Position numbers and translations under genes: made by a program. Of a stretch of DNA of 64,000 nucleotides, positions 7,939 through 15,995 are shown one piece after another. The DNA is from Microbacterium sp. SYP-A9085. Lineage in GTDB: Bacteria > Actinomycetota > Actinomycetes > Actinomycetales > Microbacteriaceae. A model generated the notes under the pieces. That model was not told the DNA's origin. It worked only from the letters and a program-made list of their open reading frames with translations, and searched no databases. Within the stretch, counting starts at the first letter, position 1. Every line of letters begins with the position of its first letter. The stretch is from NCBI RefSeq assembly GCF_009649635.1, contig NZ_WJII01000003.1:62001-126000 (forward strand), in the 5' to 3' direction.

Positions 7939-9237
7939 ATGGCGAGACTGAGCCGCGAGCATTTCGTCGACCTGCGCCCGCTGACCACCTCCCCCGCGTT
8001 CGCGCGGATGTGGGCGGGTTCCACGCTGTCCGGCCTCGGCGGGCAGCTGACCCTCGTCGCGGTGATGCTGCAGATGTACGCGCTGACCGGCGACACCTTC
8101 GCGGTGTCGATGATCGCGGTGGCCGGTCTCGTGCCGATGATCCTTGCGGGGCTGTACGGCGGGATGCTCGCCGACGCGTTCGACCGGCGCGCCGTCGCGC
8201 TGCTCGCGGCATCCGTGACGTTCGCGTCCACGTTCGTGCTGGCCGTGCTCACCTGGGGCGGCTGGGAGACGCAGTGGTGGCTGTACGCCCTGAGCATCGT
8301 GAACGCGGCGGCGAACTCGATAGTGATGACCGCGCGGATGGCGATAGTGCCGCGGCTGCTTCCAGTGACCCTGCTGCCGGCGGCGTCGGCGCTGAACGGC
8401 ATTGCGTTCGGCCTCATGGTGATGGCGGGACCGGCACTGGCCGGCGTGCTGGTGGCGACCACGGGCTACGCGTGGACGTACACGATCGACGTCGTGCTCA
8501 TGACGTCCCTGTTCCTGGGGTTGTGGACGCTGCCCTCGATCCGCCCCGAGGGGACGACCGTGCGGCCCGGACTCGAGTCGCTGCGCGACGGGTGGCGGTT
8601 CCTGCGGCGCGCGTCCAACATCCGCGCCCAGTACCTGATGGACATCACCGCGATGACGTTCGGGCAGCCGCTGACCCTGTTCCCGGCGATCGGCGCGGTG
8701 CTGCTGGGCGGCGGTGCCATCACGACCGGCGTGCTCACGGCCGCGGTCGCGGCGGGCACGCTGCTGTCAAGCCTCTTCTCCGGGCCGATCGGACGCGTGC
8801 GCCACCACGGACTCGGCATCGAGCGAGCCGTTATCGCGTACGGCGCGGCGATCGCGGCGTTCGGGCTCGTCCTGGTGGCCGCGAACGCCGGCTGGTTCGC
8901 TCCCCCGCGGGCGGACGCGAACATCGCGCTGATCTGTGCGGCGGCGGTGCTCCTGGCGTGCTCCGGCGCGGCCGACAACATCAGCTCGATCTACCGGAAC
9001 ACGATGATGCAGTCGGCGGTGCCCGACGTCATGCGCGGCCGGCTGCAGGGCATCTTCGTCGTGGTGGTCGCCGGCGGCCCCCGGGTCGGCGCCCTGTACG
9101 CCGGAGCCCTCGCGACGTTCACCACGCTGTGGTTCCCGCCGCTGCTGGGCGGGCTCATCGTCATCGCGCTGGTGGCCACGCTCGCACGGTTGCACCCGCG
9201 GTTCCGCGCGTACGACGCGCTGAATCCCCAGCCCTGA
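7939..9237 (+). CDS. MFS transporter, probable drug or siderophore exporter
   Basis: The 432-residue protein has about 12 hydrophobic segments arranged as two halves, with the MFS motif-A-like loop GGMLADAFDRRAVALL between segments 2 and 3. It resembles the EntS/enterobactin-exporter branch (FARMWAGSTLSGLGGQ near the N-terminus). Direction and substrate are inferred from the family only. The start at 7939 is the first ATG after the divergent promoter region of rpsO; an upstream GAGGAG is rather far away (about 15 nt). It converges with yceI across a strong hairpin. Confidence 0.85.
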   Translation: MARLSREHFVDLRPLTTSPAFARMWAGSTLSGLGGQLTLVAVMLQMYALTGDTFAVSMIAVAGLVPMILAGLYGGMLADAFDRRAVALLAASVTFASTFVLAVLTWGGWETQWWLYALSIVNAAANSIVMTARMAIVPRLLPVTLLPAASALNGIAFGLMVMAGPALAGVLVATTGYAWTYTIDVVLMTSLFLGLWTLPSIRPEGTTVRPGLESLRDGWRFLRRASNIRAQYLMDITAMTFGQPLTLFPAIGAVLLGGGAITTGVLTAAVAAGTLLSSLFSGPIGRVRHHGLGIERAVIAYGAAIAAFGLVLVAANAGWFAPPRADANIALICAAAVLLACSGAADNISSIYRNTMMQSAVPDVMRGRLQGIFVVVVAGGPRVGALYAGALATFTTLWFPPLLGGLIVIALVATLARLHPRFRAYDALNPQP

Positions 9238-9241
9238 TACG

Positions 9242-9275
9242 ACGAAAGGCGGATGCCGCAGCATCCGCCCTTCGT
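9242..9275. terminator. Bidirectional terminator between the MFS gene and yceI
   Basis: GGCGGATGC (9248-9256) pairs with GCATCCGCC (9261-9269) around a CGCA loop. After one mismatch the pairing continues for five more base pairs. It begins 5 nt after the MFS stop and ends 17 nt before the yceI stop. Confidence 0.8.
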
Positions 9276-9291
9276 GTCGACGAGCCGCGAA

Positions 9292-9855
9292 TCAGGCCTG
9301 CAGAGCGCCCTGCAGGTCGAGCTCGATCGTGACGTCCTTGCCGACCAGCACGCCGCCGGTCTCCAGCGCGGCGTTCCAGGTGAGGCCGAAGTCCTCACGG
9401 TTGATGACAGTCTTCGCCGTCGCGCCGGCCTTGTAGTTGCCGTACGGGTCGGCGCCGAACCCGCCGAAGTCGAAGTCGAAAGTGACCGGCTTGGTGACGC
9501 CGCGGATGGTGAGGTCGCCGTCGACGAGGAAGTCGCCGTCGTCGACGCGCACGCCCGTCGAGCGGAACTCCATCGTGGGGTGGTTCTCGGTGTCGAAGAA
9601 GTCGGCCGAACGCAGGTGACCATCCCGGTTCTGGTCGTTCGTGTCCAGGCTGGTGACGTCGACGCTGGCCTCGACGCGGGCCTGCAACGGGTTCTCCGGC
9701 GCGTACAGCGTGGCGCTCTTGACGCCGAACGTGCCGCGGACCTTGGAGATCATCATGTGGCGCACGCTGAAGTGGACCTCGCTGTGCGCGGGGTCGAGCA
9801 CCCACGTGCCGGGCTTGTATCCTGCGATCTCGGGGGTGATCGTGGTGTCGGTCAT
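9292..9855 (-). CDS. YceI family lipid-binding-like protein
   Basis: The 187-residue protein is a full-length YceI-family member, a lipocalin-like beta-barrel known to bind polyprenoid-type lipids in some bacteria. The family signature WVLDPAHSEVHFSVRHMMIS starts near residue 18, followed by VRGTFG, SVDVTSLDTNDQNRDGHLRS and ITKP-type strands. There is no signal peptide, so it is probably cytoplasmic, unlike E. coli YceI. AGAAGGAC precedes the ATG by 4 nt. The gene is monocistronic, with its own promoter region and a hairpin on each side. Confidence 0.93.
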   Translation of the reverse strand: MTDTTITPEIAGYKPGTWVLDPAHSEVHFSVRHMMISKVRGTFGVKSATLYAPENPLQARVEASVDVTSLDTNDQNRDGHLRSADFFDTENHPTMEFRSTGVRVDDGDFLVDGDLTIRGVTKPVTFDFDFGGFGADPYGNYKAGATAKTVINREDFGLTWNAALETGGVLVGKDVTIELDLQGALQA

Positions 9856-9922
9856 GTCCGTCCTTCTGGGTCTGGCAGCGCCCCTGCGACGCCAACAGAG
9901 GTGTGTAACGGACCGACATCCA

Positions 9923-9941
9923 AGTCTATTCCTGTGAATAG
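9923..9941 (-). promoter_or_regulatory. yceI promoter with an overlapping palindrome
   Basis: A -10 hexamer TAGACT (9923-9928) on the minus strand overlaps the inverted repeat CTATTC-CTGT-GAATAG (9926-9941). A repressor bound there would cover the promoter. The regulator is unknown; YceI genes in other bacteria are sometimes under MarR-type control. Confidence 0.4.
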
Positions 9942-9942
9942 G

Positions 9943-9977
9943 AAAAAAGATGGATGCCCCGGCGGGGCATCCATCTT
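9943..9977 (-). terminator. Rho-independent terminator of the FKBP gene
   Basis: A perfect 15-bp inverted repeat (9947-9961 with 9963-9977, in practice about 13 bp with a 5-nt loop) is followed on the minus strand by TTTTTT. It starts 14 nt after the FKBP stop. This is the clearest intrinsic terminator in the window. Confidence 0.93.
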
Positions 9978-9991
9978 CATGGTTCGGGCGC

Positions 9992-10360
9992 TCAGCCTAC
10001 GGCGATCAAGTCGATCACGAAGATCAGGGTCTTCCCGCCCAGGAAGTGGCCGCCGGCAGGTCCGTAGGCCAAGTGCGGCGGGATCACGAGTTCGCGGCGG
10101 CCGCCGACCTTCATGCCCGGGATGCCGTCCTGCCATCCCTGGATGAGGCCGCGCAGCGGGAACTGGATGGACTCGCCGCGGTTCCACGACGAGTCGAACT
10201 CCTCGCCCGAGTCGAACTCGACGCCGAGGTAGTGCACGGTGACGGTGTCGCCGGCCTTCGCCTCGTCGCCGTCGCCGACGATGAGGTCGCGGATGACGAG
10301 GTCGGACGGTGCCGGCCCCTGGGGGGCGTCGATCTCGGGCTTCGTGCGGTTGTCTGTCAT
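9992..10360 (-). CDS. FKBP-type peptidyl-prolyl cis-trans isomerase, cytoplasmic
   Basis: A 122-residue single-domain FKBP. The catalytic pocket residues are present: VTVHYLGVEFDSGEEFDSSW near 40-59, a GLIQGWQDGIPGMKVGGRRE segment near 70-89, and the closing strand LIFVIDLIAVG. These proteins speed proline isomerisation in folding. There is no signal peptide. The ATG at 10360 was preferred to an upstream GTG at 10384 because a complete promoter puts the mRNA start at this codon. A lipoprotein paralogue lies at 59856-60803. Confidence 0.93.
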   Translation of the reverse strand: MTDNRTKPEIDAPQGPAPSDLVIRDLIVGDGDEAKAGDTVTVHYLGVEFDSGEEFDSSWNRGESIQFPLRGLIQGWQDGIPGMKVGGRRELVIPPHLAYGPAGGHFLGGKTLIFVIDLIAVG

Positions 10361-10366
10361 CCCCCC

Positions 10367-10395
10367 ATCCAACCCGACGCACACGGTGCGGTCAA
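10367..10395 (-). promoter_or_regulatory. Promoter of the FKBP gene
   Basis: TTGACC (10390-10395) and TTGGAT (10367-10372) are spaced by exactly 17 nt on the minus strand, and six nucleotides separate the latter from the ATG. The mRNA is predicted to be leaderless. Confidence 0.6.
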
Positions 10396-10407
10396 AGCCG
10401 GCAACCC

Positions 10408-10499
10408 TTGACCCGGTCGGGGGCCCGTGTCATCCTGATATCAGGTCAACTCAGCGCTCGGTAGACACGCAGGCATCGCCGCGGCACCGGGCGCTGAGT
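10408..10499 (+). promoter_or_regulatory. Promoter, operator-like palindrome and hairpin in the FKBP-DUF559 space
   Basis: On the plus strand TTGACC (10408-10413) is followed after 17 nt by CATCCT (10431-10436). A perfect palindrome CCTGATATCAGG covers 10434-10445, where transcription should start. Immediately downstream ACTCAGCGC (10449-10457) and GCGCTGAGT (10491-10499) can pair. The nearest plus-strand gene starts 190 nt later, so the transcript would be either a long leader or a short non-coding RNA. With the hairpin repeat at 10518-10590, this accounts for the 325-nt gene-free stretch. Confidence 0.35.
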
Positions 10500-10517
10500 C
10501 TTGGATCGGGCGTCGCC

Positions 10518-10590
10518 GAAACAGGCGATGCGGCCAGAACAGGCACTTTTCCGGCGACATCCGCCTGTTCCCGCCCCATCGCCTGTTCTC
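10518..10590. repeat. Hairpin repeat family A, copy 1
   Basis: The left arm has two ACAGGC-containing units about 18 nt apart (GAAACAGGCGATG, CCAGAACAGGC) and the right arm has two complementary GCCTGTTC units. The loop is about 18 nt. Related copies are at 11563-11636 and 26263-26336. It lies 95 nt upstream of the DUF559 gene. Confidence 0.85.
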
Positions 10591-10685
10591 GCGACGGCGG
10601 CGTCGGCGCATCGGCGCCTCCCCAGGCGGCGCTTCCGGGGCTGTTGTCCACCGATCCGCGGATCGGCGCCGGGTGAGGGGCCTCG

Positions 10686-11546
10686 GTGCGGGATGCTGAC
10701 GCGATGTCCGGCATCCTTTTCACCGAATGGCTCGCCCACCATCACGGCATAGCGCACAGTTCCCAGGCGCGGGCGGCCGGGTTCTCATATCGCGATGTGG
10801 CCGCCGCCGTGGACCGCGGCGTGGTGCGACGGATCCGGCGCTCGTGGCTGGTCGCCGCGTCGTGCGACGAGCGGCGCCGGGCCGCTGCCGGCGTCGGCGG
10901 CCGCGTCACGTGCGTCAGCGCCGCCGAACTGCACGGGATCTGGGTCCCCGAGCACGCCGGGACGCACCTGGCGGTGCCCCACCATCAGTCCCGGATCGAC
11001 ACGACCGGTCCCACGTTGCACTGGGGCGCGGGTCCCGTGCCGGCCGCCGTCACCGACATCGACGATCCGCCCCTGAACATGCTGTTCCACACCGCGCGGT
11101 GCCTGGATCGCCGCGACGCCCTCGCCGTGTGGGAATCCGCGGTCCGCACGGGCCTCGTGATGCGAGAGCATCTGCCCCGCGTCCGATGGCATAGCAAGAC
11201 AGCGGACGAGCTGGCCCGCGTGGTCGGCGCGCTCTCGGACTCGGGCTTGGAGACGGCTTTCATCGACGGCATCCGGCCCTACCGCCTCCCGCTGCGGCAG
11301 CAGGCGTTCGTCGCCGGGCACCGGGTCGACGTGCTGATCGGCGATCGGCTGGTCATCCAGCTCGACGGATTCCGCCACCACAGCTCCGCCGCCGACCGCC
11401 GCCGCGACATCCGTCACGATGCCGAGCTCGCGCTGCGCGGGTACACCGTGCTGCGGTTCGACTATTACCAGGTGATGTTCCTGTGGAGCGAGGTCCTTGC
11501 GACCGTGCTCGGTGCCGTCGCGCAGGGAGTGCATCTCGCCCGTTGA
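10686..11546 (+). CDS. DUF559 protein with an AbiEi-like N-terminal winged helix
   Basis: The 286-residue protein begins with a segment resembling the AbiEi antitoxin-type winged helix (SSQARAAGFSYRDVAAAVDR, residues 20-39). It ends with a DUF559 domain, a PD-(D/E)XK nuclease-like fold: DVLIGDRLVIQLDGFRHH near residues 218-235, then a DIRHDAELALRGYTVLRFDY segment. Such stand-alone proteins are frequent in actinobacteria; a role in DNA repair or defence is suspected but unproven. GTGAGGGG precedes the GTG start by 5 nt; an ATG at 10704 is the alternative. It is bracketed by two copies of hairpin repeat A, only 16 nt after its stop and 95 nt before its start. Confidence 0.75.
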   Translation: MRDADAMSGILFTEWLAHHHGIAHSSQARAAGFSYRDVAAAVDRGVVRRIRRSWLVAASCDERRRAAAGVGGRVTCVSAAELHGIWVPEHAGTHLAVPHHQSRIDTTGPTLHWGAGPVPAAVTDIDDPPLNMLFHTARCLDRRDALAVWESAVRTGLVMREHLPRVRWHSKTADELARVVGALSDSGLETAFIDGIRPYRLPLRQQAFVAGHRVDVLIGDRLVIQLDGFRHHSSAADRRRDIRHDAELALRGYTVLRFDYYQVMFLWSEVLATVLGAVAQGVHLAR

Positions 11547-11562
11547 ACGTCCCCACCGTCGC

Positions 11563-11636
11563 CAGAACAGGCGACGGGGCCAGAACAGGCGGATGTCGGG
11601 GAGAAGGCGCCTGTTCTGGCGCCATCGCCTGTTCTC
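11563..11636. repeat. Hairpin repeat family A, copy 2
   Basis: The arms run 11563-11592 and 11607-11636 with a 14-nt loop. Each arm holds two AGAACAGGCG units (or complements) 18 nt apart. It fills the convergent junction between the DUF559 gene and the PrsW gene and probably also terminates transcription. Confidence 0.9.
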
Positions 11637-11655
11637 AAGACACCGCCGGCGCGCC

Positions 11656-12843
11656 TCACGGGGCGAACAGGGCCTGCCGGGCGGCATGGGTGCGCGCAAG
11701 CAGCGCCTGCTGGTCGGCCGCGGCGCCCGGGTCGCGGCCGGTGGCCATCCGCTGCCGCACGGCGGCGAGCGCCGCGGCATCCGCGATGAAGTCCTTCATC
11801 ACGGCGGTCCGATCACCGCGCAGCGTGCGGGCCCACGCCAGCGCCGCCCGGCGGCCTCGGGGCGTCGCGAGCATGTCCACCTCGGCGACCGTGAACCACC
11901 CGGCCGCCGCGTACTCCCCGAGACGCTTCCGGGTGAGCCGCCGCTCCTCGCGGCGCAGCAGCAGAATGCCGAGGATGAAAAGGACGAAAAGCGGCACCTG
12001 AAGCGTGACGTACAGACCGAAGAAGTCCAAGAACAGTGCGGAGCCGTTCCACAGCGCGTGCAGCAGAGCCGCCCCGGCCATTCCCAGCATCCACGTGGCC
12101 ACCACGTCGCGCGCCGCCGCCCCGCGTCGGGCGGCCAGTCCCACCGCGAACCCGGTGATGCTCGCGAACATCACGTGCGCGAACGGGGAGAGGATGCCGC
12201 GCAGGATGAACGTCGTCGTGAGCTGCTGCGCGCCGCCCTCGATCATGCTCACGGCGAAGTACTGGATGTTCTCGGTGAACGCGAAGCCTGCCGCTATCAG
12301 CGCCCCGTACACGATCCCGTCCACCGGCCCGTCGAACGCGCGCCGCGCGGTGAGGAAGATCACGAGCACGCCGAGGCCCTTCGCGAACTCCTCGACCACG
12401 GGCGCCTGGACCACCGCGTGCAGCGCCTCGGCCGCGGGCGAATCGGCCGCGCCGAACAGCTCCCGCAGCACGAGGTCGACACCCAGGGCGATGCCGACCG
12501 CGGCTATGGCGCCCCACGCGAGGGCGAGGACGATGAGGCTGCGCGGTTCGGGCTCCCACCGGTCGATGAACCGGACGGCCAGGAGCACGGCCCCCAGGGG
12601 CAGCAGCGCGATGACCATGCCGGCGATCGAGGCGCCCGGCCCGAGCGCCTGGAGGAAGTAGGCGACCAGCGCGACCAGCGCCACCGCGAGGAGCGCGAAC
12701 AGCCACGGCACCGCGCGGCGGCCCTTCGTCGCAAGCGGAGGAAGGGACGGTGCGGGGACCGCCGGTGCGGCGGGTGCCGCGCCGGCGGGCGCGCCGTCGC
12801 CGGCGCGCGCGAACGGCGACGGGAACGACATGGCGTTCAGCAT
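11656..12843 (-). CDS. PrsW family intramembrane metalloprotease
   Basis: The protein has up to 395 residues and about eight to nine transmembrane segments, beginning after a Pro/Ala-rich cytosolic leader of about 40 residues. The family's catalytic motifs are present: VVEEFAKG (Glu-Glu), AGFAFTENIQYF and two membrane His positions, SPFAHVMFA and LLHALWNGSALF. PrsW in Bacillus cleaves an anti-sigma factor; the target here is unknown. A basic C-terminal domain of about 110 residues follows the last helix. Neither the ATG at 12843 nor the one at 12831 has a clear ribosome-binding site. Confidence 0.88.
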   Translation of the reverse strand: MLNAMSFPSPFARAGDGAPAGAAPAAPAVPAPSLPPLATKGRRAVPWLFALLAVALVALVAYFLQALGPGASIAGMVIALLPLGAVLLAVRFIDRWEPEPRSLIVLALAWGAIAAVGIALGVDLVLRELFGAADSPAAEALHAVVQAPVVEEFAKGLGVLVIFLTARRAFDGPVDGIVYGALIAAGFAFTENIQYFAVSMIEGGAQQLTTTFILRGILSPFAHVMFASITGFAVGLAARRGAAARDVVATWMLGMAGAALLHALWNGSALFLDFFGLYVTLQVPLFVLFILGILLLRREERRLTRKRLGEYAAAGWFTVAEVDMLATPRGRRAALAWARTLRGDRTAVMKDFIADAAALAAVRQRMATGRDPGAAADQQALLARTHAARQALFAP

Positions 12844-12875
12844 AGGGGCCGCCGCGTGGGCACGGGACTCGACGG

Positions 12876-12881
12876 TAGCCT
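12876..12881 (+). promoter_or_regulatory. -10 hexamer TAGCCT for the FAH gene
   Basis: TAGCCT, then GAAAGG, then the ATG at 12888. GAAAGG is placed too close to the ATG to serve as a normal Shine-Dalgarno site. Confidence 0.5.
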
Positions 12882-12887
12882 GAAAGG

Positions 12888-13754
12888 ATGCGCTTCGCCC
12901 ATGTCACCGTCCCCGGGAACCCCCATCCGATACTGGCTTTCGTGCAGGACGGGCAAGCGCATCCCGTCCGGGACATCGTGCCGGACGGACCGACGCGCCT
13001 GCAGGACCTCATCGCCGGCGGCGACCGGCTCCTGGATCGCGTGCGCGACGCGGCCGACACCGCCGCCGATGGGGTGCCGCTGGACGACGTCCGGTTCGCG
13101 TCGGCCATCCTCGACCCGCCGGTCGTGCTCGCGGTCGGCCTGAACTACGCGGCGCACGCGAGCGAGCTGAGCCTGAAGGCCGACACCGCGCCCACGGTGT
13201 TCACGCTGTGGCCGAACTCCCTGAGCGGTCACGAGGCGACCACGGCGTGGCCGCGGTCGCTGAGCGAGTCGATCGACTACGAGGCCGAGCTCGGCGTCGT
13301 GATCGGCCGCGACGCGAAGGACGTCGCCCCCGCGGACGCACTGGACCATGTCTGGGGGTACACCGTCGTGAACGACATCACCGCCCGCGACATCCAGTTC
13401 TCCGAGGCGCAGTGGTCGCGCTGCAAGTCGTTCGACGGGTTCACGCCGACGGGGCCGTTCGTGGTCACCGCCGATGAGATCCCCGACCCGCAGGACCTGC
13501 ACATCTGGACGGTCGTGGACGGGCACCGGGTGCAGGATGCCTCGACCGGCCAGATGATCCGCCCGGTGTCGGCGCTCGTGTCGCACCTGTCGACGGCGGC
13601 GACCCTGCTGCCGGGAACGCTCATCTCGACGGGCTCGCCGGGCGGCGCCGGCTACTCGCGCGAGCCGCAGATCTTCCTGCGCGACCGCTCCACCGTCACC
13701 GTCGCCGTGGACGGCATCGGGGAGCTGACCACGCACTGCCGCATCCTGGACTGA
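12888..13754 (+). CDS. Fumarylacetoacetate hydrolase family protein
   Basis: A 288-residue protein of the FAH superfamily, which uses a divalent metal to hydrolyse, decarboxylate or isomerise 2-oxo acids. The metal site motif is SIDYEAELGVVIGRDAKDV near residues 127-145 (E-x-E), with a second carboxylate in the WSRCKSFDGFTPTGPFV segment. The C-terminal TLISTGSPGGAGYSREPQIF is the family active-site lid and loop. Homologues include 2-hydroxyhepta-2,4-diene-1,7-dioate isomerase, oxaloacetate decarboxylase and acylpyruvase, so the exact reaction is open. No related catabolic genes are adjacent. Confidence 0.88.
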   Translation: MRFAHVTVPGNPHPILAFVQDGQAHPVRDIVPDGPTRLQDLIAGGDRLLDRVRDAADTAADGVPLDDVRFASAILDPPVVLAVGLNYAAHASELSLKADTAPTVFTLWPNSLSGHEATTAWPRSLSESIDYEAELGVVIGRDAKDVAPADALDHVWGYTVVNDITARDIQFSEAQWSRCKSFDGFTPTGPFVVTADEIPDPQDLHIWTVVDGHRVQDASTGQMIRPVSALVSHLSTAATLLPGTLISTGSPGGAGYSREPQIFLRDRSTVTVAVDGIGELTTHCRILD

Positions 13755-13760
13755 GCGCGA

Positions 13761-13793
13761 CGAAGGCGGCGGGCCGCAGCCACGCCGCCTTCG
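13761..13793. terminator. Bidirectional terminator between the FAH and DUF4190 genes
   Basis: CGAAGGCGGC (13761-13770) pairs with GCCGCCTTCG (13784-13793) around a 13-nt loop. It lies 6 nt after the FAH stop and 10 nt before the converging stop. Confidence 0.75.
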
Positions 13794-13803
13794 CTACGAT
13801 GCG

Positions 13804-14334
13804 TCAGGAGCCGCTGCTGTGGAACTGCGAGCACTGGAACGGGATGCCCCAGATGGTCGTGACGCCGTTCGGGTCGGCCAGGCACGTCTGCGCGGCGCCG
13901 GCGAAGGACGCGAAGAACGCTATCGCCAGGATCAGCACGACGATCGACAGGACGGTGAGGATGGCGCCGATGATGATCGCCGCGACCGCCAGTCCGTTCT
14001 TCTGACCGGCCCGGCGACTCTGCACGAGGGCGACGATGCCGAGGATGAGACCGACCACGGCCGTGATGCTGGTGACGAATCCGAGCAGGGAGAGGATGAA
14101 GGCCACCAGGCCCATCGTCTTGCCGGGGTTCTCCGCGGCCGGCGCCTGCCCGTACGCCGGTGCCTGCGGGTACGCGGCGGGCTGGCCGTAGGCCGGTGCC
14201 TGCGCGTATGCCGGCGGCGGGGCGTACGCGGGCGCGGCGGCGGGCTGCTCGCCGGGTGTCGGCTGCGCGGGCGGTACCGGGGGCTGTGACGCCGGCGGCT
14301 GCGGATCGTTCTCGGAGTCGGGGACGTTGGTCAT
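13804..14334 (-). CDS. DUF4190 domain membrane protein with a Pro/Ala/Tyr-rich N-terminus
   Basis: The 176-residue protein has a disordered N-terminal 75 residues with tandem AYGQ/AYAQ-type repeats (PAYAPPPAYAQAPAYGQPAA). Two closely spaced hydrophobic hairpins follow (KTMGLVAFILSLLGFVTSIT and GLAVAAIIIGAILTVLSIVV), which form the DUF4190 module. The segment after the second helix, with one Cys in QTCLADP and another in FQCSQFH, may be outside the membrane. Function is unknown. GGAGGTG lies 4 nt before the ATG at 14334. Confidence 0.85.
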   Translation of the reverse strand: MTNVPDSENDPQPPASQPPVPPAQPTPGEQPAAAPAYAPPPAYAQAPAYGQPAAYPQAPAYGQAPAAENPGKTMGLVAFILSLLGFVTSITAVVGLILGIVALVQSRRAGQKNGLAVAAIIIGAILTVLSIVVLILAIAFFASFAGAAQTCLADPNGVTTIWGIPFQCSQFHSSGS

Positions 14335-14417
14335 GGGACACCTCCGGTAGGCGGTTGAATGCCTCCACGCTAGTGGCGTCGGGTCCCCGACGGTATCCCC
14401 GTCGCCGGGGTGTCGGA

Positions 14418-15887
14418 TCAGACCGTCTCGTCGACGACGTCCTCCGCCGCCACCACGACCGGGATCGCCGCCGTCATCGTCTCCAGGCCCGACAGGCGGG
14501 CCGGCGAGATCTGCTTCATGACCTCGTCGCGGGTCATCAGTCCCGCCTCCACCACCAGGTCGGCGATGTTGTGCCCGGTCAGCAGCGCCGTCTTGGCCAG
14601 GGCCGCCGAGGCCGCGTATCCGATGAACGGGGTCAGCGCGGTGACCACACCGACCGAGGAGCCGACCATGGCGCCCAGTCGCTCGCGGTTCGCGGTGATC
14701 CCCACGACGCAGTTCACGCGCAGGGTCCACATCGCCTGGCGCATCCAGGTGATGGACTGGAAGATCGAGTGCGCTATCACCGGCTCGAAAGCGTTCAGCT
14801 GCAGCTGGCCGCCTTCGACCGCCATCGTGACGGTGAGATCGGCTCCGGCAACCGAGAAGGCCACCTGATTGACGACCTCGGGGATCACCGGGTTGACCTT
14901 GCCGGGCATGATCGAGGACCCCGCCTGCATCGCCGGCAGGTTGATCTCGCCCAGGCCCGCCTGCGGGCCGGAGGACAGCAGCCGCAGGTCGTTGCAGATC
15001 TTGGAGAGCTTGATCGCGCTGCGCTTGAGGGATGCCGAGAACGACATGAACGAGCCGGTGTCGCTCGTGGACTCGACCAGGTCCGCCGCGGTGGCGAGGT
15101 CCAGGCCCGTGATCTCGCGCAGGTGCCGCAGCACGGCCGGTGCGTAGTCGGCGTGCGTGGTGATTCCGGTGCCGATCGCGGTGGCGCCCATGTTTATCTC
15201 GTAGAGGAGGTACGCGTTCTCGTTCAGGCGCTGCAGGTCGTAGCCGAGCGTCGTCGCGAACCCGTGGAACTCCTGGCCCAGCGTCATCGGCACGGCATCC
15301 TGCAGCTGCGTGCGGCCGACCTTGAGGATGTCGTGGAACTCGGCGGCCTTGTCCAGGAACGCGCCGCGCAGCAGGTCCAGCTCCTCGAGCAGGCTCTTCA
15401 GCGTCAGCGACAGTCCTATCTTGATCGCCGTCGGATAGACGTCGTTCGTGGACTGGCTGCGGTTCGTGTCGTCGATCGGACCGAGGAACGCGTAGTCGCC
15501 CTTCTCGCGCCCGGCCAGCTCAAGCGCGATGTTGGTGATCACCTCGTTCGCGTTCATGTTCGTCGAGGTGCCCGCACCGCCCTGGATGACGCCCACCACG
15601 AACTGGTCGTGGTACTTGCCGTCGATCACCAGCTGCGCGGCCCGGTCGATGAGGTCGGCCTTCTCGGTCGACAGCACGCCGATCTCCCCGTTCGCGCGGG
15701 CCGAGGCCTGTTTGACCATCGCGAGAGCACGCACGAAGTCGCTGTAGACGGAGATCGGCCGCTTCGCTATCGGGAAGTTCTCCAGGGCCCGGGCGGTGTG
15801 AATGCCCCAATAGGCGTCCGCCGGGATCTCCATCGAGCCGAGTGAGTCGGTCTCGGTGCGTGTGCGCATCGTTGCGTCCAATGCCAT
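14418..15887 (-). CDS. aspA: Aspartate ammonia-lyase
   Basis: A 489-residue member of the aspartase/fumarase superfamily, catalysing reversible conversion of L-aspartate to fumarate and ammonia. The flexible SS loop with the superfamily signature GSSIMPGKVNPV is complete. The substrate loops GTSTNMNANEVI and STNDVYPTA are aspartase-like, and the N-terminus DAYWGIHTARALENFPI is typical. AAGGACGCAAG precedes the ATG at 15887. Fumarase of the same family is the main alternative, but the GTSTNMNANEV form and the N-terminus favour aspartase. A short imperfect hairpin lies between its stop and the DUF4190 promoter. Confidence 0.93.
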   Translation of the reverse strand: MALDATMRTRTETDSLGSMEIPADAYWGIHTARALENFPIAKRPISVYSDFVRALAMVKQASARANGEIGVLSTEKADLIDRAAQLVIDGKYHDQFVVGVIQGGAGTSTNMNANEVITNIALELAGREKGDYAFLGPIDDTNRSQSTNDVYPTAIKIGLSLTLKSLLEELDLLRGAFLDKAAEFHDILKVGRTQLQDAVPMTLGQEFHGFATTLGYDLQRLNENAYLLYEINMGATAIGTGITTHADYAPAVLRHLREITGLDLATAADLVESTSDTGSFMSFSASLKRSAIKLSKICNDLRLLSSGPQAGLGEINLPAMQAGSSIMPGKVNPVIPEVVNQVAFSVAGADLTVTMAVEGGQLQLNAFEPVIAHSIFQSITWMRQAMWTLRVNCVVGITANRERLGAMVGSSVGVVTALTPFIGYAASAALAKTALLTGHNIADLVVEAGLMTRDEVMKQISPARLSGLETMTAAIPVVVAAEDVVDETV

Positions 15888-15995
15888 GTTCTTGCGTCCT
15901 TGTGGGTCACAGCGGAGTCGGGATGCTCCGAGCCTACCCGCCCCGCGCACCACTGCCGTTGTACACGGCGTACAGTGCGGGCGGTCGTTCTGTCC

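Noticed and set aside
10686..11546. Type IV toxin-antitoxin module
   Set aside because: The N-terminus resembles the AbiEi antitoxin helix, but no AbiEii-like nucleotidyltransferase toxin is adjacent.
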